Shown in pieces: positions 53,450 to 62,126 of a stretch of 64,000 nucleotides of DNA. The stretch comes from an uncultured Ruminococcus sp. (GTDB lineage Bacteria > Bacillota > Clostridia > Oscillospirales > Ruminococcaceae): contig CAJTYV010000012.1 in the NCBI GenBank assembly GCA_910584195.1, positions 28,921 to 92,920 of the forward strand, read 5' to 3'. The first letter of the stretch is position 1. The number at the start of each line of letters is the position of its first letter. The translations under genes and the position numbers were made by a program. Under the pieces are notes generated by a model. The model searched no databases. It was not told the origin of the DNA and worked only from the letters and a program-made list of their open reading frames with translations.

Positions 53450-54412
53450 TCAAATAAATTTGTAGGAAAGATAATTGGATTTTCTTAATAAAAGAAGTTT
53501 TTTAGCAGCTGCCGCCGCATCGTAAATATCTCGATATTTTTCCTTTGTTGATTTTTCCCAGTCAACAATAATTTTTTTATTTTCACTTGTTTTTTCAAGC
53601 TGTAACAGCATAGCTATAGAATTGGAATAATACGCGGCAGCTCGTTTCAGCATATACGCAAGTCCGTTTGGCAAGCCGTTGTTTTTCTTTTCCGTAAAGA
53701 ACTCGTTTATAATATCGGCAACGTCAATGATTTCACGATAATGTTTTCGGATACTGTTCACACTGTTGCTTTGTTCATCTCTGCCGAGTCTCCAATTGTA
53801 TATTACTCCACCAAAATATTCGATATTTTTAACACCGCAAAGGGAATACATTACATATATCTGATCGGTATATAAAGTATGCAGAGGCAAGGGACGGAAA
53901 TTTTCTTTTACAACAGACGTTTTAAAAGCATACGCCCACATAGCGACCACAGGATACTTATCCGCCTCATTAATGCTTATTGTTTTGCCGTCAAGTTCAT
54001 GGGTAAAAGAATACATTTCGTGTTTTTCTTCGCCCTCTACCGCCTTTGCCGTATTCGATACAAAAGCGTCCGCACCGGAATTTTCCATTCGCTTTACATA
54101 TTCCGCAAGGTTTTCAGTTGTAAACCAGTCATCTCCGTCGAGAAGCTTGAAATACTTACCCGAAGCATGCTCAACGCTCCACATAACTGTCGAGCCATAT
54201 CCGCCGTTCTCCTTATGAACAGGGAAAAACACATCAGGATACTTGTCGGCGTATTCCTGTGCTATAGCAAGCGTATCGTCTTTACCGCCATCGTCAATGA
54301 TAAATACTTCAAGCTTATCGAGTACTTCGGAAACAATAAGAGAATCGAGAGTCGCTCTTATATAGCTTCCGACATTGTAAGCGGCAATTGATATTGTAAG
54401 AACTTTATTCAT
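53450..54412 (-). CDS. Family 2 glycosyltransferase
   Basis: 320 residues, GT-A fold. N-terminal VLTISIAAYNVGSYIRATLD, nucleotide-binding IIDDGGKDDT, and the DxD region KLLDGDDWF. The C-terminal part is helical and contains no membrane segment, so it is cytoplasmic or peripherally bound. Start overlaps the end of the SDR gene by 4 nt (ATGA). Donor and acceptor unknown. Confidence 0.9.
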   Translation of the reverse strand: MNKVLTISIAAYNVGSYIRATLDSLIVSEVLDKLEVFIIDDGGKDDTLAIAQEYADKYPDVFFPVHKENGGYGSTVMWSVEHASGKYFKLLDGDDWFTTENLAEYVKRMENSGADAFVSNTAKAVEGEEKHEMYSFTHELDGKTISINEADKYPVVAMWAYAFKTSVVKENFRPLPLHTLYTDQIYVMYSLCGVKNIEYFGGVIYNWRLGRDEQSNSVNSIRKHYREIIDVADIINEFFTEKKNNGLPNGLAYMLKRAAAYYSNSIAMLLQLEKTSENKKIIVDWEKSTKEKYRDIYDAAAAAKKLLLLRKSNYLSYKFI

Positions 54413-55479
54413 ATCAAACCCTCCATTGCTCTTATTATTTCAATTGTGTGTGCAATTCCTGTTTTTATGTCAAAGCAGGGCTTCCAGCCTATATTTTGCA
54501 GCTTAGCGCTGTCAAGTATCGCTTTTGTGACCTTTGAAAAGCCGAGAGATTCTGTTTCATCCGGAATATTAAAAATAACTTTTGTACCTGCATAATCGGC
54601 GATAAGCTGAGCGAGATCTCTGAGAGTAATATCGCAAAGCTCAGTTGAAATATTGTACGCTTCTCCGCTGACAGCCTCAGTAAGGCAGTAAAGCACGCCT
54701 GTAACCGCATCAGGGACATATGTGAACGAATAGAATTGGTCCCCTTTACTTTTTAGAACGATATTCTCGCGGTTAACGCCCTTTTTAATAAACTGGGAAA
54801 CAGCCTTAGTATCCGTATCAAGCATAGTTGCACCGAATGAACGAGTAAGCCTTGGTATAACGATATCCATGCCATACTGCTTGATGTACGCCTGACAAAG
54901 AGCTTCAGAAACCCTCTTGCTTTCCGGATAACCGGCACGCAGAGTATTGCTGTTGATATATCCGCAGTAATCTTCATCAAATTTTTCGGAATCTCCCCTG
55001 TTTTCACCGTATATCTCATTAGATGAAGCAAACAGGAATCGTTTGGAATTATGGATACGTGCAAATTCAAGAAGCGACTGCAATCCGATAACATTGACTG
55101 TGATAGTTCCGATAGGGTCGCTTGCATAAGCAACAGGGTGCGTATTGCTTGCGGCATGGAAAACGTAGTCGATACTATCGTCAATCGTTATGGTTTCGGG
55201 TTTGCAAATGTCGCACTGTACAAATTTAAAGCTGTCATTATCGAAATATTCCGAAAATCTGTTTTCGGCTTTTAAAATACTTCTTCCTAAAGCATAGATA
55301 TTACAGTTCATGCCGTTGTTTATATTTCTGTACATGACAGTATCTATCAAAAAACTTCCGATAAGCCCCGTCGCACCCGAGATAACGATAGAAGAATCTT
55401 TTAGTTTATCCCAGTTTATTCCGCATTCGGCAGCCTTTTTGACATCGTTCATATAAATAGCGTTGCTCAGCAGTCTCAT
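54409..55479 (-). CDS. NAD-dependent epimerase/dehydratase (extended SDR)
   Basis: 356 residues. Rossmann motif GATGLIGSF at about 37-45, catalytic YPESK with its Tyr/Lys pair, and FASSNEIYGENRG. The roughly 30-residue N-terminal extension before the Rossmann fold recalls TarI-linked or CDP-polyol-associated reductases. It sits 12 nt after an IspD/TarI-like gene, and the pair may supply a CDP-activated polyol or modified sugar; it could also reduce the CDP-4-keto sugar made by the operon's dehydratase. Start ATG 55479 follows GAGAGGTG; the GTG at 55488 is less likely. Confidence 0.85.
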   Translation of the reverse strand: MRLLSNAIYMNDVKKAAECGINWDKLKDSSIVISGATGLIGSFLIDTVMYRNINNGMNCNIYALGRSILKAENRFSEYFDNDSFKFVQCDICKPETITIDDSIDYVFHAASNTHPVAYASDPIGTITVNVIGLQSLLEFARIHNSKRFLFASSNEIYGENRGDSEKFDEDYCGYINSNTLRAGYPESKRVSEALCQAYIKQYGMDIVIPRLTRSFGATMLDTDTKAVSQFIKKGVNRENIVLKSKGDQFYSFTYVPDAVTGVLYCLTEAVSGEAYNISTELCDITLRDLAQLIADYAGTKVIFNIPDETESLGFSKVTKAILDSAKLQNIGWKPCFDIKTGIAHTIEIIRAMEGLI

Positions 55480-55491
55480 AATTTTCACCTC

Positions 55492-56208
55492 TCACTTAAG
55501 CCATGTGTCCTTATCGGCTTTAATATACGCTTTGAACAGTTCGAGATCGTCCTTTGTCGTAAGCTTTATATTTTTATCCGAGCCGGCAGCAAAATAAAGT
55601 CTTTCGCCAAGTTCAACCATCATAGTATTGGTATATGACGAACCGTAAATACCGATTTCCTTTTCAAACGCTTCATGATAGGCATTATCAAGCTTTCCGA
55701 ATTTATATGCCTGCGGAGTTGAAACACGTCTCAACGTTTCTCTGGGAATATATTTTACTGTTGAAACGTCATCGTCAACAACGAAGATCTGCTCGTTATA
55801 CGGCATAGATGTAACTGCATTTCCGTATTTGTTGCACTTTACAATAACATCTGAAAGAACTCCTGCGTCAACAAGCGGACGTATGCCGTCGTGTATAATG
55901 ACGATGTCGTTCTCGGCAGCAATACCCTCGAGGTTATACACACCGTTGCGTATAGACTCCTGTCCTGTTTCACCACCGGAAACGACCCATTTAAGCTTTG
56001 TAATATTAAACTGTTTGGCATATGCCCAAAGAATATCATGCCATCCGTCAATACAAACGACTTCAATAGCGTCTATCTGAGCATGTCTCTGAAAACTTTC
56101 AAGCGTATATATAAGAACAGGCTTATCATATACATTAATGAACTGTTTCGGAATATCCTGTCCCATTCTGTGACCCGAACCTCCGGCAATAATAACCGCA
56201 TAATTCAT
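55492..56208 (-). CDS. IspD/TarI-family cytidylyltransferase
   Basis: 238 residues. Transfers CMP from CTP to a phosphorylated polyol. Signature AVIIAGGSGHRMGQDIPKQF, then VIIHDGIRPLVD and the C-terminal TTKDDLELFKAYI. In biosynthetic clusters this family supplies CDP-ribitol or CDP-glycerol (TarI) rather than isoprenoid precursors, and a housekeeping ispD is expected elsewhere. Directly upstream (1 nt) lies a CDP-alcohol phosphotransferase-like gene, and an SDR lies downstream, which supports a CDP-polyol branch. Strong AAAGGAG site. Confidence 0.85.
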   Translation of the reverse strand: MNYAVIIAGGSGHRMGQDIPKQFINVYDKPVLIYTLESFQRHAQIDAIEVVCIDGWHDILWAYAKQFNITKLKWVVSGGETGQESIRNGVYNLEGIAAENDIVIIHDGIRPLVDAGVLSDVIVKCNKYGNAVTSMPYNEQIFVVDDDVSTVKYIPRETLRRVSTPQAYKFGKLDNAYHEAFEKEIGIYGSSYTNTMMVELGERLYFAAGSDKNIKLTTKDDLELFKAYIKADKDTWLK

Positions 56209-56209
56209 A

Positions 56210-56941
56210 TTATTTCTCCTTTAAAATAGATTTCAGCGAAGCGAGCATAACAAGCGTATTGAACATGAAATAAAAAACCGTAAACAGATCTGAAGTATTT
56301 GTCAGTATTGCTGCAAGCATCAATACCTGCGCGCCGCCGGTAGTAGATTTAAGATTCAGCGCAATAACCTTCAAAGGACTGAAATGCGAACGGTCTGAAA
56401 CTGCTTTGGTAGATTCCTTATCCATTAAATGTGAAATTGTTTTATGCATTATAAGCCTCGGAAACAGTGTAAACAGAGCCGAAAGACCTCCGAGAACCAG
56501 ATAAATGTCCTTGCCTATGGGTAAAACAGAGTCGCATACATTATCGAAATGCGCAGCGGCAATACCTATTGAGAAAAACGAAAGAGCTGACGCAAGGTAT
56601 CCGCTCATAGCATCGTAAACGCTGCCCAGCTTTGAAAATTCTTTTTTGTATCTTGCAACGTTTCCGTCAACGCCGTCAAGAAGATTCCAAAGAAAAAACA
56701 TGAGCCATGCTATAACCAGCATTTTCTTATTTTCTGCAAGATAAAACAGTACAAATCCTATTATCTGAGGAATTATCGAAATCAGGGAAATAGTGTTCGG
56801 ACGTATTTTCGTGTATAAAAACGGTATCGTCAATACATATGAAATAGGTCTTCCTATGTAAAAGGCGAAAATATCGTTTTTTGCGCTTGCCCTTTTTTCG
56901 CTTGACATAGTTTTGTCCGCTATTTGTTTTGGTGTTATCAT
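56210..56941 (-). CDS. CDP-alcohol phosphatidyltransferase-like membrane protein with altered catalytic motif
   Basis: 243 residues, about six membrane segments. The family motif D-x2-D-G-x2-A-R-x8-G-x3-D-x3-D is read as LLDGVDGNVARYKKEF followed by GSVYDAMSG: the first three Asp are kept but the fourth, the usual catalytic base, is Gly. Members move a phosphoalcohol from a CDP-alcohol onto an acceptor in the membrane. Here it may act on the CDP-polyol formed by the next gene. The change could mean altered chemistry, a binding role, or base supply from elsewhere. Confidence 0.8.
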   Translation of the reverse strand: MITPKQIADKTMSSEKRASAKNDIFAFYIGRPISYVLTIPFLYTKIRPNTISLISIIPQIIGFVLFYLAENKKMLVIAWLMFFLWNLLDGVDGNVARYKKEFSKLGSVYDAMSGYLASALSFFSIGIAAAHFDNVCDSVLPIGKDIYLVLGGLSALFTLFPRLIMHKTISHLMDKESTKAVSDRSHFSPLKVIALNLKSTTGGAQVLMLAAILTNTSDLFTVFYFMFNTLVMLASLKSILKEK

Positions 56942-56947
56942 TAATAT

Positions 56948-57970
56948 TTACCTGCCTGTCTTTAAGAACTTTTTACGTTTACGTTCAAACATAATGGGTC
57001 TTAGATAATTATATATCAAAGATACGCCTCTGAGTGTAATGGCTTTCGGCATAACAATGCAGAATTTTTGTCCAAACTTGACTGCAGTTCCCCGATTATC
57101 TTCCATAAACGGTGAATCCGCCCAAGGCGTCATTTTCTTATATCTGATATAAGCATCCAGATGAGGATGAGTGCTTCCTGTTTCCCAAGGTCTGTTCGGT
57201 ATCAGAAAAAGACCGGTATAATGAACTATTTTAGGATTTTTTCTTGCATTGAGGTACTGTTCCTGAGTGTAAGAGTAATTCCTCGGCATTCTCAAAACAT
57301 GCATCTCATCGTACTCAAGAGCGAATACAATAGTAACCGTATTGTACTCAGGCGGCAAAATATATATTCTGCCGGCAAAAACATGGTTGAGAATACTCTG
57401 CTCATTAAAAACGAAAAAACCTTTCTTTTCGTAAATGTAATCAATAAAGCGCTGTTTTACGTTGTCCTCGCGCCATTTTTTAAGATTCATAAGAAGCATG
57501 CCCGAATTGCAGTACGTTCCGTTATCGGGAAGATCTACAAGCTTTGCATAACGGCTGCTCAGACAATCGTCAACTCCTGCTATGTAGCAGTCCTTGAAAT
57601 CGAGATCCCAAAGTTCAGTAAGATCGCCTTCTATGATCGTATCAGAATCAAGATAAAGAATTCTATCCACATCATCAGGAAGAAGCTCGGTAATAAAGAG
57701 TCTGTTATAACCGAAACCAAGCCATCCTTTTTTGGTTGTCGAAAGTTTTATATTTAGTTTTTCCGACCAGTTAGGCATGGAAACAAATTCTATTTTTCGT
57801 CCGTAATTATCAGCAATATATCTGAGTTTGTTCTTGCTGTCATCGGACATTCCTTTTTCGATATATAATACATTTATTTCGTCGAAACTTTTATTATTTT
57901 CAAACAGCGAAGTCATTGAAACAGCTGTAACTTCTGCAAATTTATCGCTGCTGTGATATACAACCCACAT
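56948..57970 (-). CDS. Family 8 glycosyltransferase
   Basis: 340 residues. GT8 retaining transferase (LgtC/glycogenin-like): N-terminal VYHSSDKFAEVTAVSMTSLF, metal-binding DxD in RILYLDSDTIIEGDL, and YCNSGMLLMNLKKWRE and KIVHYTGLFLIPNRPW. Such enzymes usually add galactose or glucose. The basic C-terminus (RKRKKFLKTGR) could attach to the membrane. It is 69 nt from the acyltransferase upstream, one of the larger gaps in the operon. Confidence 0.92.
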   Translation of the reverse strand: MWVVYHSSDKFAEVTAVSMTSLFENNKSFDEINVLYIEKGMSDDSKNKLRYIADNYGRKIEFVSMPNWSEKLNIKLSTTKKGWLGFGYNRLFITELLPDDVDRILYLDSDTIIEGDLTELWDLDFKDCYIAGVDDCLSSRYAKLVDLPDNGTYCNSGMLLMNLKKWREDNVKQRFIDYIYEKKGFFVFNEQSILNHVFAGRIYILPPEYNTVTIVFALEYDEMHVLRMPRNYSYTQEQYLNARKNPKIVHYTGLFLIPNRPWETGSTHPHLDAYIRYKKMTPWADSPFMEDNRGTAVKFGQKFCIVMPKAITLRGVSLIYNYLRPIMFERKRKKFLKTGR

Positions 57971-58039
57971 ATTTATTCCCCTGTCTTAGTGTATGTTCGG
58001 CAGCTTTTACGCTCTCGTCCTAAGACTGCCAAAAGGTTT

Positions 58040-59128
58040 TTATTGATAAAAATATTTTAAAAATCTAATTTTGCCGGAAGGAAATATCAGCAATGCCGAA
58101 AACAGAAGCGTACATGCCGCTGCCCAGCAAAAACCGATTATCCATCCCTTTTCGTCAAGAATAACAGTAAATATCGTACCGGGAAAAAGTCCGGGAAGCG
58201 CACTGAGAAAAATACGCTGCGACAGAAATATTGCTGTACTCATTTTTCTCAGATTTCCGGAAAGCTTTCTGCTTATGGCAGGCTGAGCGCTTGCAATGCT
58301 CCAATAAACTGCAAAAAAAGCAAAGACAAACAATGATATTATTGTATTGGAATTATTGGATTTAACGATTATTTTGGCAAACAAAGCCTCTCCGACAAAT
58401 ACCGCACCTGAAAAAACAGACGCAAAAAAATATCTGTTGAAAAAACTATGATAAGTTTTATTGTCCTTTTGCATAAGCCGAGCAATGAAAGCACCTAAAG
58501 CAATATACGGAAATCCGTTGAAAATGCCATTTCTTGAAGTAATAAAAATTTTAAGATAAACTTCAAATATCTTTCCGATAACAGGTATCTCTGCGGTAAT
58601 ATTATAATAGCAATCCCCCATTGCTCCAATAATACAGAAAACAGCGGCAGAGACAAGCATGCCTCTGCTTCCAAGTTTTTTTAAGAAGAAGTATGCAATA
58701 ACTGCTCCGACAGCCGAAGCGGGCAGATACCATATAGTATTGTACGTTGAATAAACAAGAGCCTTGTGTATATATGATATTACTTCTCCGCTTTCAGGGG
58801 TGAATCTTGCCCATGTCAGCAGCTTGAAACACACATATATCGCTGACCATACGCCGTACAGACGCATAATTTTTAAGCAGTAATTTTTCAATAACAGCTT
58901 TTGCTCTTTTTCATCAACAGCATAAATTTTTTTAAACAAAAAATATCCGCTGTATGCGAAAAACATCGGCACGGCAATAATATATATTGAGATAGATAAA
59001 TCAAAAAATTTAGGCAGCTTGTCTGATGCATGTTCATTGACAAAGTGACTGAGCAAAATAAGCAGAGCCAATAATACCTTAATAATATCTACCAGGGAGT
59101 AAAACCTGTTCTCAGCATTTTTCTGCAT
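58040..59128 (-). CDS. Membrane acyltransferase family 3 protein of the polysaccharide operon
   Basis: 362 residues, about ten membrane segments. YSLVDIIKVLLALLILLSHF holds the family's early His, and PMFFAYSGYFLFKKI follows. It probably O-acetylates (or otherwise acylates) the repeat unit. ATG 59128 is chosen because GGGGGAA in the end of the aldolase gene serves as ribosome site; the longer frame to 59206 overlaps the aldolase coding region. Gap to the aldolase stop is 4 nt. Confidence 0.85.
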   Translation of the reverse strand: MQKNAENRFYSLVDIIKVLLALLILLSHFVNEHASDKLPKFFDLSISIYIIAVPMFFAYSGYFLFKKIYAVDEKEQKLLLKNYCLKIMRLYGVWSAIYVCFKLLTWARFTPESGEVISYIHKALVYSTYNTIWYLPASAVGAVIAYFFLKKLGSRGMLVSAAVFCIIGAMGDCYYNITAEIPVIGKIFEVYLKIFITSRNGIFNGFPYIALGAFIARLMQKDNKTYHSFFNRYFFASVFSGAVFVGEALFAKIIVKSNNSNTIISLFVFAFFAVYWSIASAQPAISRKLSGNLRKMSTAIFLSQRIFLSALPGLFPGTIFTVILDEKGWIIGFCWAAACTLLFSALLIFPSGKIRFLKYFYQ

Positions 59129-59132
59129 AATT

Positions 59133-60146
59133 TCAGAGTTCCCCCGCCAAGCATCTTCGGCAGAACTCCTCCGCCTTTTCATCTTGATACAAGAACTTGT
59201 CATCATCTGTTATAGATTTTATAATTTTGCTGAAATCAGCTATACTTAATTTCTTTTCCATAAGATATGAAGCATAATTAGGATTACATTGATTAGCTGC
59301 CGTGATAAAATATTCAAGAGCATATCCCCACGGGAGTCTGCTGTGAATTTCCTTTAAAGATCTGTCCCATATCTCGTAAACAGGCTCTAAATTGTAAGAA
59401 GCGCCTCTAAAGGTATTAAGGTAATTGCAAATCATTTCTATATTAAGATTGCCGGCGCCTCGACCCATTCCATAAACGCTTGCATCTATAATAATATCGT
59501 GTTTCAAGTCAAGTTCGGCAAATGTCGTGGCATTTGAAAACGCCTGCTGCATATTATTATGAGCATGATATCCTATTTTTATACCGCCGTCAACATAATC
59601 ATCGGCTATTTTGGCATACTTTACAAGCTGTTCTTTTGTGAGCAGACCGAAAGTATCTACAATATAAATAGCATAAGGATTTATTTTGCTGAAGCGTTTG
59701 CACATATCGGCAAACTGCTTTTCGGAATACTGTTCTACTCTTGTAGGCTGTACACCAAGATAATAACCCTTATCGACTATCTGCGAAGCATACTCGTATG
59801 CTTCGTCAAGGCAGCGCATCCAAAAAGAATATCGTACAAAATCAGGTCCGTTTTCGGTGCGCGGAGCAAGCATTTCGAGCGGAAAATAATTTGCCATTTC
59901 TACTAAAACAGCATATAGAGAACCATCGCGCTTCTTACCTATAACATCTGCCGCCTGCTGTATTGAATTAAAAATAGATCGGTGAGATTGATAGGGTTCA
60001 TTGCGCATAAAGCCCAGTTCTATTACATCCGTTCCGATATCGTCAAGCTTCCTTCTTATGAATCGGATGTTTTCCTCACCGAATTCCCAGTTATTTACAT
60101 ATCCTCCGTCTCTCAATGTGCAGTCAAGAACACTGACTTTATTCAT
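59133..60146 (-). CDS. HMG-CoA lyase-like (DRE-TIM) pyruvate aldolase family protein
   Basis: 337 residues. The N-terminal VLDCTLRDGGYVNNW is the DRE-type catalytic segment, IGYHAHNNMQQAFSNA gives the HxH metal ligands, and DASVYGMGRGAGNLNIE is typical of 4-hydroxy-2-oxovalerate aldolases. A second C-terminal communication domain begins near 270. The family joins or splits pyruvate and an aldehyde. Finding it between a 2-hydroxyacid dehydrogenase (4-nt overlap) and an acyltransferase in a glycan operon suggests construction of an acidic substituent or a branched sugar. The exact reaction is unknown. Confidence 0.82.
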   Translation of the reverse strand: MNKVSVLDCTLRDGGYVNNWEFGEENIRFIRRKLDDIGTDVIELGFMRNEPYQSHRSIFNSIQQAADVIGKKRDGSLYAVLVEMANYFPLEMLAPRTENGPDFVRYSFWMRCLDEAYEYASQIVDKGYYLGVQPTRVEQYSEKQFADMCKRFSKINPYAIYIVDTFGLLTKEQLVKYAKIADDYVDGGIKIGYHAHNNMQQAFSNATTFAELDLKHDIIIDASVYGMGRGAGNLNIEMICNYLNTFRGASYNLEPVYEIWDRSLKEIHSRLPWGYALEYFITAANQCNPNYASYLMEKKLSIADFSKIIKSITDDDKFLYQDEKAEEFCRRCLAGEL

Positions 60147-61063
60147 TCTGTTTTATTCCTTTCACCTGCGAAGCGTTTAAGATTTTCAGATATTGTCTGC
60201 CACATACGAAAATCGTTTTTATTCGACTGAAACGATATATGCGGCGTTATTACGACGTTTTCGGCATCCCACAACCGACTTTTGACTGAAAGCGGTTCTT
60301 CTTCAAACACATCAAGTACAGCTCCGCCGAGATTGTTTTCCAAAGCGTCTGCCAAAGCTTCTTCGTCAACAATTCCACCTCTGGAAATATTAACAAGAAC
60401 TGCGCTGTCTTTCATTATTGCAAGGCGTTTTTTATCGAATATACCCTTCGTTTGTTCCGTCAAGGGGAGCGTAAGAACGACAACGTCGCTTGAGGAAATC
60501 ACAGTATCGAGCTGCTCAAACGGATAAATATTTTTAAAGAACGGGCATACGTTCGGATAAAGATCAACACCGTAAATATTATCGGTAAAAGCGCCGAAAC
60601 GCTTTGCGGTTTCCTGTCCTACGCTGCCGCAGCCGATAATGGATACCGTGCTGCCGCTCAGTTCAAGGATACCGCGGTCTTTCTGCCAAATATGTTCTTT
60701 CTGATTCTGAAAGAAAAAACGGCTTTTTTTATAAAGCTGCAAAACGCTGCCGACAGCAAATTCTGCCATAGGGATACTGTAAACCCCGCGCGCATTGTTC
60801 AGCACAATATTTTTTTCGTGTATATAGTCGAGCGGAACGCGGTCAAGACCCGCACTGAGAAGCTGAATATAACGCAAACTGCTGAACTGCCTTATGTCAT
60901 GATGAACAAAAAGCCAGTTGCAGATAACCGCCTCGAAATCTGAAACGTCTATGTCAAACGCCTTATCTTCTCTCTGAAGAACAGTTACCTCAAATCCAAG
61001 CGAATTTAAAAAAGCTGTTCTCTCGAAGTTTATATTAACATTTCCTGCAATCAATAATTTCAT
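60143..61063 (-). CDS. D-isomer-specific 2-hydroxyacid dehydrogenase family protein
   Basis: 306 residues. NAD-binding loop IIGCGSVGQET, catalytic Arg in NISRGGIVDEEAL, Glu in DVFEEEPL and His in VITPHISF. Members reduce a 2-oxoacid to a D-2-hydroxyacid or the reverse. The gene overlaps the aldolase by 4 nt, so the two are translationally coupled and probably act in sequence: aldol product (a 2-oxoacid) then reduction. Start at ATG 61063; an in-frame TTG at 61069 is possible and the ribosome site is weak. Confidence 0.88.
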   Translation of the reverse strand: MKLLIAGNVNINFERTAFLNSLGFEVTVLQREDKAFDIDVSDFEAVICNWLFVHHDIRQFSSLRYIQLLSAGLDRVPLDYIHEKNIVLNNARGVYSIPMAEFAVGSVLQLYKKSRFFFQNQKEHIWQKDRGILELSGSTVSIIGCGSVGQETAKRFGAFTDNIYGVDLYPNVCPFFKNIYPFEQLDTVISSSDVVVLTLPLTEQTKGIFDKKRLAIMKDSAVLVNISRGGIVDEEALADALENNLGGAVLDVFEEEPLSVKSRLWDAENVVITPHISFQSNKNDFRMWQTISENLKRFAGERNKTE

Positions 61064-61073
61064 ATTCAACCGT

Positions 61074-62126
61074 TTAACTCAGAAATTCATTTATTTCTGC
61101 ATTCATTTCATCGGAGATATTTCCGCCGCTGAGAAAAGTTTTTCCGAAACGGCATGTCATATCCATACACTCGTTGATATGCCACCTCGGTTTCCAGCCG
61201 AATACGGATTTAAGCTTGCTGCAGTCAAGCTTCAAAAAATTCGCTTCATGAGGAGCGTTGTCCTCAGAAACATTTTTCCACGCAGCATTATCGCCCCAGT
61301 ATTTGCAGAACAGATCTGTCAATTCACCGGTAGTCACACAGTCGCAATCATCCGGTCCGACATTGTAATACCCTGCAAATTTAATATCCTCATACTGCTT
61401 CCGGGCTATCATAAGATACACAAAAAGCGGCTCGAGAACATGCTGATAAGGCCGTGTAGAAAACGGATTGCGAACAATAATATCCGTGCCGTTCTGCATT
61501 GCTCTTATACAGTCCGGAATTATTCTGTCATTGGCAAAATCACCGCCGCCGATAACATTTCCTGCGCGCGCGGTTGAAACAGCGACAGAACCATCGTTGA
61601 AAAAGCTGTTAATGTAACTGTGAGTAACAAGCTCAGAACAGCTTTTGCTGTTGGAATAGGGATCGAAACCGTCAAGAGGCTCATCCTCTCTGTAACCCCA
61701 GCACCATTCGCGGTTATTGTATACTTTATCGGTAGTGACATTCAAAACACTCTTTACACAACCCGAGAGTCTTACGCATTCAAGCAAATTTACCGTACCC
61801 ATAACATTTGTATCATAGGTATATCTTGGATCTTTGTAACTGTCCCGCACAATTGGCTGAGCTGCAAGATGAAGTACGATCTCAGGTCTTGTTTCATCAA
61901 ACACTTGTTTGAGCTTGTCAAAATCACGTATATCTCCGATAATACTGTTCATTTCTGAATTGATGCCCGATAAGCTGAAAAGATTAGGCTCTGTGGGCGG
62001 GTCAAGACTGTAACCCGTAACCAATGCTCCGGCATTTATCAATATTTTGCAAAGCCATGTGCCTTTAAATCCTGTATGTCCCGTTACAAGCACTTTTTTC
62101 CCTGCATAGAAGTTCATATCGAACAT
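61074..62126 (-). CDS. rfbG: CDP-glucose 4,6-dehydratase
   Basis: 350 residues, extended SDR. VLVTGHTGFKGTWLC is the NAD loop with the GFKG typical of RfbG; LHLAAQPIVRDSY, the catalytic Tyr/Lys in DPYSNSKSCSE, and ARAGNVIGGGDFANDRIIPD follow. It makes CDP-4-keto-6-deoxyglucose. ATG shares one base with the rfbF stop (TAATG). The usual next enzyme (C3 dehydrase RfbH/DdhC with its reductase) is absent from the operon, so the fate of the product differs from that in abequose or tyvelose pathways. Confidence 0.95.
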   Translation of the reverse strand: MFDMNFYAGKKVLVTGHTGFKGTWLCKILINAGALVTGYSLDPPTEPNLFSLSGINSEMNSIIGDIRDFDKLKQVFDETRPEIVLHLAAQPIVRDSYKDPRYTYDTNVMGTVNLLECVRLSGCVKSVLNVTTDKVYNNREWCWGYREDEPLDGFDPYSNSKSCSELVTHSYINSFFNDGSVAVSTARAGNVIGGGDFANDRIIPDCIRAMQNGTDIIVRNPFSTRPYQHVLEPLFVYLMIARKQYEDIKFAGYYNVGPDDCDCVTTGELTDLFCKYWGDNAAWKNVSEDNAPHEANFLKLDCSKLKSVFGWKPRWHINECMDMTCRFGKTFLSGGNISDEMNAEINEFLS

